Shown here piece after piece: positions 7,997 through 15,755 of a stretch of 64,000 nucleotides of DNA. The DNA is from CAYTPI01 sp964439625 (GTDB taxonomy: Bacteria > Chloroflexota > Anaerolineae > Aggregatilineales > UBA3940). The notes under the pieces are model-generated. The model worked only from the letters and a program-made list of their open reading frames with translations, was not told the origin of the DNA and did not search any database. The DNA lies in contig CAYTPI010000022.1 of NCBI GenBank assembly GCA_964439625.1, positions 1 through 64,000 on the forward strand. The letters are read 5' to 3'. A program made the position numbers and the translations under genes. Position 1 is the stretch's first letter. Each line of letters begins with the position of its first letter.

Positions 7997-10198
7997 GTGG
8001 CTTTAAGAGAAAAATCAATTGGGCAAAATGCCACTCGTGTTGATGCAGAAGCTAAGGTAACCGGTCAGGCAGTATACCCTGGTGACTTGTATCGCGAGGG
8101 CTTGCTGCATATGAAGATTGTCTATTCAGAGCGGACGCATGCTCGTGTCGTGGCGATCAACACGCAGGCTGCGATGGCACACCCGGGTGTGGTGGCTGTT
8201 TACACAGCAGAAGATCTGGTTGCTAATGAATACGGGCTGGTGATCTACGATCAGCCAGTGTTATGTGGGCCAGGGTCAAGCAAGGACGGCGGAGACGTCG
8301 TTCGCACCTTGATGGATAACGTCGCTGTCGTAGTGGGCGAGACTGTCGAGGCGGCAGAAGCGGGGGTTCAGCTGGTTGATGTGGTATATGAAGACCTGAT
8401 GCCATTATACGATCCATTTGAGGCGATGGCTGACGGTGCCCCTCAGATTCACCCGGATGCCCTGAAGAATATCGTCAAAGAGTATCACGTTCGCTTTGGT
8501 GATATGGAACAAGGTTGGTCTGAAGCTGATGTGATGGTTGAGGGTCGCTATACCACAATCTGGCAGGAACATGCGTACCTGCAACCAGAAGCTGGCCTTG
8601 CCTATATTGATGGTCAAGGCCGCGTGACGATTGAGGTCGCGGGTCAGCACGCACACAAAGATCGGCAGCAGGTTGCGCATGCACTGGGGTTAGATAAAAG
8701 TCAAGTGCGCGTTATCTACCGAGTAATCGGTGGCGCTTTCGGCGGTCGGGAAGATATGTCAATTCAGATTTTGCTGGGCTTAGCAGCACTGCGCTTGCAG
8801 CAGCCGATCTTCACCCAATGGAGCCGCGGTGAGTCGATTACCGGGCACCACAAGCGCCACCCGATCACCTTAGAGATGAAATGGGGCGCAACTAACGACG
8901 GCAAGCTCACAGCGGCTGAAGCCTTGATCGTTGGGGATGCAGGGGCTTATAACTACACCTCGAACAAGGTGTTGGGCAACGCAACGCTGTTGGCTGTTGG
9001 GCCATACAGCATTCCTAACGTCAAAACAGACACTTACGCAGTTTACACCAATAACATTCCCTGCGGTGCGTTTCGCGGGTTCGGCGGGCCACAGGCGGCC
9101 TTTGCGACTGAAAGTCAAATCAATAAATTAGCTGAGGCACTCGGCATGGACGCCGTTGAATTACGGCGCATCAATCTACTAGAAGAAGGTGAGATCACCA
9201 GTATTGGGACGCCGCTTCCGCCAAATAACACGATGCTGCCGGTGATGGAGGCCTGTGCTGAAGCCGCCAATTGGCCTAAAAAGGTCAATGAGGCAAATGA
9301 GGTGCGAACAGGTGTACGCCGAGGGATTGGCTTTGCGATAGGTCTAAAAAATATTGGTTTTAGCTTCGGTTTCCCCGAAGAATGTAATGCCACCGTTGAG
9401 TTGCACGGTGGGGCATCGATTGAGAAGGTGGTGCTGCGACATGCTGCTGCTGACGTCGGGCAGGGTGCCCATACGGCCCTACGCCAAATGGCTGCGGAGG
9501 CCGTTGGCGTATCAATTGACATGGTCAAGATTGATATGTCAGACACAGCGACCAGCGAAGACTCAGGGAGTGCCTCTGCCAGCCGGTTAACGTATATGTC
9601 TGGAAATGCGATCATTGGGGCCGCAGAGAAAGCACTCGCTGAGTGGGACGATGAAGAACGACCGGCTGTTGGGATGCACCAATACCGCCCACCGAAGACG
9701 ACGACACTTGATAATAAAACGGGTTATGGCACACCAAACTTTGCGTATGGTTACGTCGCGGAGACGGTTGAAGTAGAGGTTGACCTTGATACTGGGTTCA
9801 TTGAAGTCATCAATGTTGTGTGTGCCAATGATGTAGGCCGAGCAATTAACCCAACATTGATCAAAGGGCAGATCGAGGGTTGTATTGTTCAAGCACATGG
9901 CTACACGCTGACGGAAAATTTCCAGATGCAGGAAGGTCGGGTTGTAACTGCTGGTTTGGAGACTTACATTATTCCCACTATTCAGGATATTCCAAGACAT
10001 GTTGAATCAGTGATCCTAGAGTTGGGCGATGAGTATGGTCCGTATGGTGTGCGCGGTATGGCTGAGATGCCCTTTATGCCCTACGCACCTGCGTTGACTG
10101 CTGCGGTATACGACGCAACCGGAGTCTGGTTCAATGATTTACCGTTAACGCCTGACCGCGTGGTAGCTGGTTTGCGAAAGGCCGGACTTGGCGGATGA
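7997..10198 (+). CDS. Molybdopterin-binding catalytic subunit of a xanthine dehydrogenase-family hydroxylase
   Basis: A 733-residue large subunit that hydroxylates its substrate at a molybdenum centre. The N-terminal a/b-hammerhead domain (KVTGQAVYPGDL, about residues 19-30) is followed by the Mo-cofactor domain with GGAFGGREDMS, AFRGFGGPQ (residues 358-366) and GVRGMAEMPFMPYAP, where E690 is the likely catalytic glutamate. AFRGFGGPQ is xanthine dehydrogenase-like; the AYRCSFR active-site loop of true form I CO dehydrogenase is absent, so CO oxidation is unlikely. The GTG start is preceded by GAGGAG. The YqeC-MocA fusion overlaps its end by 4 bp. Substrate unknown; a purine is possible, with a purine nucleoside phosphorylase gene about 4.5 kb downstream on the other strand. 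Confidence 0.92.
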   Translation: MALREKSIGQNATRVDAEAKVTGQAVYPGDLYREGLLHMKIVYSERTHARVVAINTQAAMAHPGVVAVYTAEDLVANEYGLVIYDQPVLCGPGSSKDGGDVVRTLMDNVAVVVGETVEAAEAGVQLVDVVYEDLMPLYDPFEAMADGAPQIHPDALKNIVKEYHVRFGDMEQGWSEADVMVEGRYTTIWQEHAYLQPEAGLAYIDGQGRVTIEVAGQHAHKDRQQVAHALGLDKSQVRVIYRVIGGAFGGREDMSIQILLGLAALRLQQPIFTQWSRGESITGHHKRHPITLEMKWGATNDGKLTAAEALIVGDAGAYNYTSNKVLGNATLLAVGPYSIPNVKTDTYAVYTNNIPCGAFRGFGGPQAAFATESQINKLAEALGMDAVELRRINLLEEGEITSIGTPLPPNNTMLPVMEACAEAANWPKKVNEANEVRTGVRRGIGFAIGLKNIGFSFGFPEECNATVELHGGASIEKVVLRHAAADVGQGAHTALRQMAAEAVGVSIDMVKIDMSDTATSEDSGSASASRLTYMSGNAIIGAAEKALAEWDDEERPAVGMHQYRPPKTTTLDNKTGYGTPNFAYGYVAETVEVEVDLDTGFIEVINVVCANDVGRAINPTLIKGQIEGCIVQAHGYTLTENFQMQEGRVVTAGLETYIIPTIQDIPRHVESVILELGDEYGPYGVRGMAEMPFMPYAPALTAAVYDATGVWFNDLPLTPDRVVAGLRKAGLGG

Positions 10199-11556
10199 AC
10201 CTCGCTGATGCATTTGGCATCCTTCAGGGAGATGTGGTCGCGTTTACGGGTGCGGGCGGTAAAACGCACGCCATGTTCAGGCTAGCGAAGGAACTTGCCG
10301 CAACAGATTGGCGCGTGATCACGACGACAACGACATATCTCTCCCAAGACGAACTACGATTTGCGCCTCAGCGCGTCGGTTTCGGGCATGGGATGCGCCT
10401 GCCGGACAGCCTACCGCAACAGCTTGACCAGCATCGTCATGTTTTTGTGTTTGCTAAACTTGAGTCGAATGCGCGTGTGCGCGGTGTGCGACCCCAATGG
10501 TTGGATAATAATTTAGCGCGAGCAGACTATCTCGATGTGCTGTTAGTGGAAGCTGACGGCGCGGCTCGTATGTCACTAAAAGCGCCCAAGCCGGATGAGC
10601 CATCGGTGCCAGAGACGGCTACTTTGGTCGTGCCCGTGGTTGGAATCGATGTGGTTGGCAAGCCTTTGACCGCTGAGCATGTGTATGGGGCTGATGTTAT
10701 TCATCAAGCGACTGGGGTCCCGCTAGGTGAAGCGGTTACACCTAAGTTGGTGGCGTCTATTTTGATGAGCCCACAATTAGGACTGAAGAATACACCCGCT
10801 GGGGCGCGCATTATGCCCATTTTGAATAAGGTTGACGAGACAACGATCCGCGAAGCGCGTGAGATCGCTCAGTTAATGCTGACTGACCATCACATCGATC
10901 AAGTGTTGATCTCCGAAGTGCAGCGGGCCGCGAACCCCGTGCGTGAACTGCATAAGCGTGTTGGCGCTGTGATCTTGGCGGCAGGTGAGTCGCGGCGGAT
11001 GGGTGAGCCTAAGATGCTCATGCCTTGGAAGACGCACACTATCATTCGAGAGGTCTGTGAACGTGTGGTCACAGCGCAACCATACGAAATTGTGGTCGTT
11101 ACCGGACGGCACCGCGATGAGATTGCTAAGGCATTGGACGGCCTGCCAGTTCGGATTTTGTACAACCCCGAATACGAACATACGGATATGACGACGTCGC
11201 TACAAGCAGGGCTGCGGTCTATTTGGTATACCAGTGACGCTGCGCTAATCTTTTTGGGCGACCAGCCAAACGTTGACACTTCAGTCATTGAGCGAGTAAT
11301 ACAAGCCTATGCTCAGGGAAACCAGCGTTTGGTGGCCCCCATGTATAACGAGAAACGCGGGCACCCCATGCTAATAGACCGTGACTTATGGGCAGAGTTC
11401 TTGACATTACCCCCCGACCGCCTGCCACGTGAATTGCTCCAAGCGTACCGTGATGAGATGATGCTGATTCAAACTCAATCTGAGGCTGTGGTGCAGGATA
11501 TTGATACGCCGGAAGATTATGAGGCAGCAGTTAACCAGCGATGGCAGCAGAATTAA
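10195..11556 (+). CDS. YqeC-MocA fusion: molybdenum hydroxylase accessory protein and molybdenum cofactor nucleotidyltransferase
   Basis: A 453-residue two-domain protein. Residues 1-240 match the YqeC family (selenium-dependent hydroxylase accessory protein), with a P-loop-like AFTGAGGKTHAMFRLA, ITTTTTYL and LLVEADGAARMSLKAP. From about residue 256 a MocA/YgfJ-type domain begins with GAVILAAGESRRMGEPKMLMPW; LGDQPNVD and DIDTPEDYEAA follow. MocA makes the cytosine dinucleotide form of the Mo cofactor used by xanthine dehydrogenase-family enzymes; YqeC is linked in the literature to enzymes with a labile selenium ligand. The ATG overlaps the stop of the Mo-binding subunit (ATGA). It converges with the minus-strand glycosyltransferase, the two ends overlapping by 4 bp. 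Confidence 0.88.
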   Translation: MNLADAFGILQGDVVAFTGAGGKTHAMFRLAKELAATDWRVITTTTTYLSQDELRFAPQRVGFGHGMRLPDSLPQQLDQHRHVFVFAKLESNARVRGVRPQWLDNNLARADYLDVLLVEADGAARMSLKAPKPDEPSVPETATLVVPVVGIDVVGKPLTAEHVYGADVIHQATGVPLGEAVTPKLVASILMSPQLGLKNTPAGARIMPILNKVDETTIREAREIAQLMLTDHHIDQVLISEVQRAANPVRELHKRVGAVILAAGESRRMGEPKMLMPWKTHTIIREVCERVVTAQPYEIVVVTGRHRDEIAKALDGLPVRILYNPEYEHTDMTTSLQAGLRSIWYTSDAALIFLGDQPNVDTSVIERVIQAYAQGNQRLVAPMYNEKRGHPMLIDRDLWAEFLTLPPDRLPRELLQAYRDEMMLIQTQSEAVVQDIDTPEDYEAAVNQRWQQN

Positions 11557-13739
11557 GGTGACACTTCTATATTGGGTGGCAGTGTGATGAAACCAGTGCC
11601 TGTATCTGTCAGGACGCGTTGAAAAGTTTCCGGTTCGTAGAAGCCCACATGTAATTGATAGTCGCCAGGGGGCACATCCTGCGGCAATGTGATGATGTGC
11701 ACATCAGCAAAGCGTTCGCCTTCAGCCCAGGCATCTGTCGGGTAGTAACCAGCTCGCGGCACACTGTCTGACTGGGCAACTAAGTTCCCAGCCTCATCGA
11801 CCAAGTGAACGAATACACTATAAGATTGAGATGCTCGTCCTGTTACGTACCAATAGAGCGTAACAGTCAGCATATTGCCGGGTGAGATTTGGCGGTCAGA
11901 GATATTGCTTGATGTGAGTATTGCGAGGTCCCCAAAACCATAGCCCGCCCACTCCGTAAAACCCACACTCGCTTGTTGCTGTTCGAGCTTGATGCTACCA
12001 ATTACAGGGAAGCCCACGGTGTTACCTGCTGGGTCGGAGATTAGTAGGCGCTCGCCCGTCTGAAGATCATAGAGGCCGACTTCAAGAGGCATCAGGAAGG
12101 GGCCTTCGGCGTCTTCTGCGATAGGTACCTGAATGCGGTCTGCGACGATCTGGTTAGGCTGCCAGAAACTGGTCGGGTATTTTCCGGTGTCCGGGTAGCT
12201 GTCGCGTTTGCCGATTTGTTCGCCTTGCATATTGTAGAGGTGAGTGAAGCCAACATAGTTGGTATCTGTGGGGTTTTCGGCTCGCCAAAAGAGGGTGACT
12301 TCAGCGCTGCCCCCAGGGGAAACAGATGGCGTCGCTGTGTAGCCAAGTAACGTCGCAACATCGCCAGCTTGCCAACCAAGCAGCGTTGCGTCATCTGGTA
12401 AAGTGCTGCTTGGTGTTGATCGATAAGCTGTAATGAGCACCGTTGGCAAGGCAATGAGGGCCGTCAGAGCTAATAGGCTCGGAAGAGCGATAGCTATTAT
12501 TAGATCACGCGGGATCATCGTTCGCCAACCTAGGAAAATACCGAGCGCAATAATCGGTAAAGCCGGGTAAAAGTGCCGGCCCGTGACGGCGATTTGGTTG
12601 GGCATCGAGAGGATCAAGCCGATGAAGATCAAAGCAAGATAAGTCGTCAGGATGATGGCAGAGGTGCGCTTTGCGGCGAGATCAGCCCAGTGAGGGTGTT
12701 TGCACCAAGCTAGGCCCAAACCAAATATAGAACCAATTAGAATAACATCACCGATAAGGTAGATACTGTTAGGCAAGGGAACATTACCATAGCCAAAATT
12801 GGCCCAAAACGTAGTACGCATATTGAGGAGTTCAACCAGAGTTTGATTAAAGCCTAATGCACCGCGGGTGCCCCATGTGGCAGCGTTGGCAGCCAGCGCG
12901 GTTGGGTCGCTGTAGAGTAGTTGATTACGCAGCAGCCACCAGCCAGCGAGCAGGCCGACAGTAACCAGTAAAACACACCCAGCCGTTAAAAACATCTTGA
13001 ATGATTTATACTGCACCGATAGCAGCAGCACGGTTAAGGCGGCTATCAATAATAGTGGCCAAATGTTGAGCTTAGTAAGAAGGGCAGCGGCAAGTAGCAG
13101 CCCCAATACGCCCCACTGCCTGATGCTGGGTTGGCGCGTACTGTGTAGTAACCGCACAAGGTACCAACAAGTGCCAGCACTGACTGTTATAGCAAGGGCA
13201 TCATTGGTGATTGAAGCACTGGTCAGTAAGAAGTTGGGAATAAAAGCGACCAGAGCAGCCACAGCCAGAGAGCCAGAGTCTGGTAGAAAGTGGCGGGCCA
13301 GTAGAAAGGTTAAGCAAAGGCTGAGCAGGCCCAGCATCGTGGAGACTAGGCGCATGAGATAAATAGGAATTACTGGCACATCAAAGCGTGATAGATTTGG
13401 GTTGTGCAAGTATTGGTTCTTGTTGTCACTACCGACTTCACCGATGTTATAACCCCAAAACGGATTTGGCTGGGTGTAGGGCTCAATGTTGGGGAACTGG
13501 AGTGGCGCCGTCAGAATGGCAGTGATCACATAATAGAGAAGCGGCTGATGGTATTCCGTCGGTGGGCCATCTAGATCAACCGCCGGCAGCACTTTTTCTG
13601 ACTGCAACTGCCTGACGAACTCGTAGTGCAAACGCTCATCAGGCGCCTCAAAGAGCGGATTACTGACGTTATAAGCCAATGCTAAAGCAAAATAGCCAAC
13701 GGCAACCAACACACTGATGATGCGCATAGTCCGAGTCAT
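11553..13739 (-). CDS. Polytopic membrane glycosyltransferase-like protein with C-terminal beta-rich domain
   Basis: A 728-residue membrane protein with about ten to twelve hydrophobic segments in residues 8-440. After the first helix, NPLFEAPDERLHYEF (D34-E35) sits in the position of the GT-C acidic motif. Residues 450-728 are soluble and beta-rich, and the final part (AWAEGERFADVH, QLHVGFYEPETF) resembles the ends of the glycosyltransferases at 3422-6085 and 37869-40250. The ATG overlaps the stop of the upstream minus-strand gene by 4 bp, so it follows the purine nucleoside phosphorylase and anchor protein genes in one operon. Acceptor and donor are unknown. Confidence 0.75.
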   Translation of the reverse strand: MTRTMRIISVLVAVGYFALALAYNVSNPLFEAPDERLHYEFVRQLQSEKVLPAVDLDGPPTEYHQPLLYYVITAILTAPLQFPNIEPYTQPNPFWGYNIGEVGSDNKNQYLHNPNLSRFDVPVIPIYLMRLVSTMLGLLSLCLTFLLARHFLPDSGSLAVAALVAFIPNFLLTSASITNDALAITVSAGTCWYLVRLLHSTRQPSIRQWGVLGLLLAAALLTKLNIWPLLLIAALTVLLLSVQYKSFKMFLTAGCVLLVTVGLLAGWWLLRNQLLYSDPTALAANAATWGTRGALGFNQTLVELLNMRTTFWANFGYGNVPLPNSIYLIGDVILIGSIFGLGLAWCKHPHWADLAAKRTSAIILTTYLALIFIGLILSMPNQIAVTGRHFYPALPIIALGIFLGWRTMIPRDLIIAIALPSLLALTALIALPTVLITAYRSTPSSTLPDDATLLGWQAGDVATLLGYTATPSVSPGGSAEVTLFWRAENPTDTNYVGFTHLYNMQGEQIGKRDSYPDTGKYPTSFWQPNQIVADRIQVPIAEDAEGPFLMPLEVGLYDLQTGERLLISDPAGNTVGFPVIGSIKLEQQQASVGFTEWAGYGFGDLAILTSSNISDRQISPGNMLTVTLYWYVTGRASQSYSVFVHLVDEAGNLVAQSDSVPRAGYYPTDAWAEGERFADVHIITLPQDVPPGDYQLHVGFYEPETFQRVLTDTGTGFITLPPNIEVSP

Positions 13740-14596
13740 GATGCGGCAGGATACGGGCGAGATGCTTCACCCGGTAGACCGTCCTCAGGGATTAGAATTT
13801 GTTCCTCGCTTGGCGTGGTTGGGGCTGAGGTTGGTTCCTCATCCTCAGGTGACTCGGGGGCCTCTTCAGCATCTGGTTGAAGGCCAAGAATCGTGATCGG
13901 TACCACGCAGGGCGTAATTCTGCGCCCATCGGACAAAATGCTTACCAACCTAAAATCATAGTCACCAGGTATCAGGGATGTGCTGTCCCAGTTGCCTAGG
14001 AAGCCATCCGTTCCTGTATTGCGATTAAACGTATTGACGACAACCCACTCACCCTGTGTAGAAGGGCCATTGACTTCAAATTTATATTGGCTCAACCCAA
14101 GAATATTAACCGTACCTTCAACCGGCACCTGACCAGATACTTCTTGATTGGGTTGGGGAAACGTCAGCGTTTGACCAAATATTTGGCAGCCGTCAACGGA
14201 TGGATCAGGTGTGGCAAGGGTGGTGCCGTCCGTGAAGCTGGACGTGGGCGTAATGGTCGGAAAAAGTAACAAGGCCACAGTGGGTGTGGGCGGCTGTTCT
14301 ATGAAAATCTCGCTCGTCGGCGTTGTTTGTTCAGCTAGAGACAGACCCAGCGCATTGGTCTCAAGGATATTGACATTAATCCAAACATAGGCCGCTATAA
14401 CACATAAGGTAATAATCGTAGAAAGCGCATTTCGCTGACGCCGTATTGCAGCTTCACGTTCAAGGCCAAACAACGCTAAACGTTTTGCTCGCCGCGCAAG
14501 GTATAGCGCACGAATGGAGAAGAAGACACCTACCGCACAGACAATATAGATGACTGTCGATAGACGCGAGATCAATTGGATGAGGGTTTGAACCAT
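13736..14596 (-). CDS. Membrane-anchored extracytoplasmic protein, unknown function
   Basis: A 286-residue protein with two N-terminal transmembrane segments (about residues 10-30 and 58-76) separated by a short Arg/Lys-rich loop. A Thr/Pro-rich linker rich in PTPT and ITPTSS follows, then a compact domain of about 110 residues (QEVSGQVPVEGTV, YKFEVNG, LIPGDYDFRLVSI) that looks like a small Ig-like beta fold, and an acidic Pro/Glu/Thr-rich tail. I do not recognise a named family. It overlaps the downstream glycosyltransferase by 4 bp and lies 6 bp after the purine nucleoside phosphorylase gene. A surface or periplasmic role is inferred from the topology. Confidence 0.65.
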   Translation of the reverse strand: MVQTLIQLISRLSTVIYIVCAVGVFFSIRALYLARRAKRLALFGLEREAAIRRQRNALSTIITLCVIAAYVWINVNILETNALGLSLAEQTTPTSEIFIEQPPTPTVALLLFPTITPTSSFTDGTTLATPDPSVDGCQIFGQTLTFPQPNQEVSGQVPVEGTVNILGLSQYKFEVNGPSTQGEWVVVNTFNRNTGTDGFLGNWDSTSLIPGDYDFRLVSILSDGRRITPCVVPITILGLQPDAEEAPESPEDEEPTSAPTTPSEEQILIPEDGLPGEASRPYPAAS

Positions 14597-14602
14597 AGCA
14601 GA

Positions 14603-15445
14603 TTACTTAAGGCTGCGTAGAACCCCTCGCAGGATAGTCTCAAGCCGAGGGACGGCGACTGCTCCTGCTTCTAAGACTTCCTCGTGCGTGGTATCTCTCC
14701 CAGTATCGAGGGTGTCAATGGTTAGATTGCTGATCATCGAGACCCCGAATGTCTTGGTGCCGCCATGCCGAGAAACAATAGCCTCTGGCACAGTGGACAT
14801 CCCAACGGCATCGGCTCCGATTGTACGCAAGAAGCGGACATCTGCAGGGGTTTCGAAGGATGGCCCAGAGAGCCAAGCATATACCCCTTTGTGTAATTTG
14901 ATATCATTTTCTTCTGCAATACGAAGGGCGGTTTGGCGAAGTGTTTGGTCGTAGACGGCGCTCATATCAGGAAAGCGTGGACCGAGCCGGTCATCATTAG
15001 GCCCCATTAGCGGATTTGAGCCCAGCATCCCGACCATGTTGAGGTGATCTTCGATTAGCATCAAGTCACCTGCGGCAAAGTTTTTGTTTACCCCACCGGC
15101 AGCATTGGTTAAGATGATCAGGCCAACGCCCAGCATTTGCATAACCCTCACAGGGAGCGTCACTTGTTGGAGTGAATAGCCCTCATAGTAGTGTGAGCGT
15201 CCCCGCAGTACAAGTACGGGCATATCTTCGAGGTTGCCAATGTAGAGCTTACCACTATGACCAGTAACGGTAGTCTGGGGGAAATGCGGAATATCATCAA
15301 ACGACAAAATATCGGCGTCACTCACAGACTCCGCGAGTGCATTTAAGCCGGAACCAAGCACCATACCAACTTGTGGCCGATGATCTGTTCGTTGGAGAAT
15401 ATAGTCGGCAGCTTCTTTGAATTGGTCGTACCCGAAGGTTTGCAC
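14603..15445 (-). CDS. Purine nucleoside phosphorylase
   Basis: A trimeric-type (PNP/MTAP family) phosphorylase that cleaves purine nucleosides to base and ribose 1-phosphate. MVLGSGLNALAE carries the phosphate-binding serine; TVTGHSGKLYIG, RSHYYEGYS, NAAGGVN, AWLSGPSFETPADVRFLR and ADAVGMSTVPE are all family motifs. I chose the GTG at 15445 (280 residues) because the family usually begins about five residues before the YDQFKEAADYIL helix. An upstream ATG at 15520 would add 25 atypical residues; it has a TATACT hexamer only 8 bp before it and could be a leaderless start. First gene of a three-gene minus-strand operon. Confidence 0.9.
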   Translation of the reverse strand: MQTFGYDQFKEAADYILQRTDHRPQVGMVLGSGLNALAESVSDADILSFDDIPHFPQTTVTGHSGKLYIGNLEDMPVLVLRGRSHYYEGYSLQQVTLPVRVMQMLGVGLIILTNAAGGVNKNFAAGDLMLIEDHLNMVGMLGSNPLMGPNDDRLGPRFPDMSAVYDQTLRQTALRIAEENDIKLHKGVYAWLSGPSFETPADVRFLRTIGADAVGMSTVPEAIVSRHGGTKTFGVSMISNLTIDTLDTGRDTTHEEVLEAGAVAVPRLETILRGVLRSLK

Positions 15446-15755
15446 GGCTGATCCACTTTCATTTGCAATATTATGAAGATGTTGATGGTTAAGTCTGTTC
15501 AAACATCTGCTAGGCTTCATTGTATCAAAGTATATCTAGATTGTAGAAAAGTATTGATGCAAGTAGCAAGATGGATAATCCTATGCGGGTGGCACATGTT
15601 TCTAAAACAATGTAAGGTGGTCATAGGGAATCTGCTACACTGGCTAAAACTGTTTTGCGGCTTGTGATGTAACTACCTTGACCCATGCCAGCGTGCGACC
15701 CTATGCTCTACTGATACTTTTTGATGGCTCGATTGGATGCGAACGGCGCAAAAAT
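15446..15755. promoter_or_regulatory. Divergent intergenic region between purine nucleoside phosphorylase and the kinase gene
   Basis: About 310 bp separate the two chosen starts, and no convincing gene was seen here. On the minus strand a TATACT hexamer (complement of 15529-15534) is a good -10 candidate for the phosphorylase operon, without a matching -35. On the plus strand TTGATG, 16 bp, TAATCC (about 15553-15580) is a weak sigma70-like candidate for the kinase. The in-frame region 15678-15755 could encode an N-terminal extension of the kinase from a TTG codon, but it has no ribosome binding site. Confidence 0.4.

Noticed and set aside
9115..9615. A 166-codon open frame on the minus strand inside the Mo-binding subunit gene
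   Set aside because: It lies antisense within a highly conserved gene, has no recognisable domain and no ribosome binding site; it is a by-product of the codon usage on the other strand.
7997..10198. Form I CO dehydrogenase large subunit
   Set aside because: The characteristic AYRCSFR active-site loop is replaced by AFRGFGGPQ, so the protein is a xanthine dehydrogenase-type hydroxylase instead.
7997..10198. Selenocysteine codon in the hydroxylase
   Set aside because: No in-frame TGA occurs; selenium, if used, would be a labile ligand rather than selenocysteine.
15473..15667. A 64-codon plus-strand frame in the phosphorylase/kinase spacer
   Set aside because: It has no ribosome binding site, overlaps the start of the phosphorylase gene and the likely divergent promoters, and its product resembles no protein.
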